24,665 bases of DNA, taken from the NCBI GenBank assembly GCA_029259675.1, contig JAJDES010000382.1:1-24665 (forward strand), given 5' to 3'. This DNA is from Planctomycetota bacterium (lineage in GTDB: Bacteria; Planctomycetota; UBA1135; GCA-002686595). Positions within the stretch are counted from its first letter, which is position 1. Each line of letters begins with the position of its first letter. Below, one piece after another: positions 24,631 through 24,665 of the stretch. Position numbers and translations under genes: made by a program. Under the pieces are notes generated by a model, which was not told where the DNA came from, made no database searches, and saw only the letters and a program-made list of their open reading frames with translations.

Positions 24631-24665
24631 ATGAAACTCCGCTCCATCCGTACTCGGATTCAAAC
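24631..24665 (+). CDS. Start of an unidentified gene (cut by window edge)
   Basis: Only 11 codons are visible, MKLRSIRTRIQ. The start is supported by a strong ribosome site nine bases upstream and by the position 129 bp after a co-directional TPR gene. The basic beginning would suit the n-region of a signal peptide or a membrane protein, but the family cannot be told. In planctomycete-like genomes exported TPR genes are often followed by ExbB/TolQ-type proton-channel genes; that is a guess here. Confidence 0.55.
   Translation, partial: MKLRSIRTRIQ

Overview
The window is about 24.7 kb of GC-rich bacterial chromosome that most resembles a member of the Planctomycetota. The strongest single sign is a 75-residue protein (6476-6703) with the pattern of the small basic protein family shared by Planctomycetes, Verrucomicrobia and Chlamydiae. 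Supporting signs are the many exported TPR proteins and lipoproteins, a seven-repeat FG-GAP/ASPIC-UnbV lipoprotein, a stand-alone secretin-like lipoprotein, and starts that mostly lack a Shine-Dalgarno sequence. I see no rRNA, tRNA, CRISPR array, transposase, prophage gene or origin. The species is not determined.

Left part (1-8000), all on the minus strand. Transcription begins in a three-gene surface-polysaccharide unit read right to left: an ABC-2 permease (Wzm/TagG type), an ATPase with a C-terminal cargo-binding-like region (Wzt type), and a family 2 glycosyltransferase cut by the window edge. Next come a small lipoprotein of unknown function, the ribosome-assembly GTPase Der, the 7-deazaguanine enzyme QueE carrying an unusual low-complexity insertion, the small basic protein, and a single-pass membrane protein with a Gly/Asn/Ser/Gln-rich linker and a SPOR-like C-terminal region.

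Middle part (8142-15247). A large calcium-site-rich FG-GAP/ASPIC-UnbV lipoprotein and a TPR protein overlap by one base and form a two-gene operon. They converge on another TPR lipoprotein (minus strand). That gene diverges, only 38 bp apart, from mtaB (tRNA ms2t6A37 methylthiotransferase), which is followed 11 bp later by a family 4 uracil-DNA glycosylase with a long disordered N-terminal extension.

Right part (16217-24665), all plus strand. It holds a 908-residue secretin-like lipoprotein closed by a clear intrinsic terminator, a 982-residue exported TPR-type helical repeat protein, a 425-residue exported TPR protein with a small beta-rich N-terminal region, and the first 11 codons of a further gene with the best ribosome binding site in this part. 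The genes are separated by long non-coding stretches, two of which carry short tandem repeats. This envelope-protein set is the best candidate here for an undescribed system: a secretin without any other type II secretion, type III secretion or type IV pilus gene nearby, accompanied by exported helical-repeat scaffolds. That reading is inference from gene content and adjacency.
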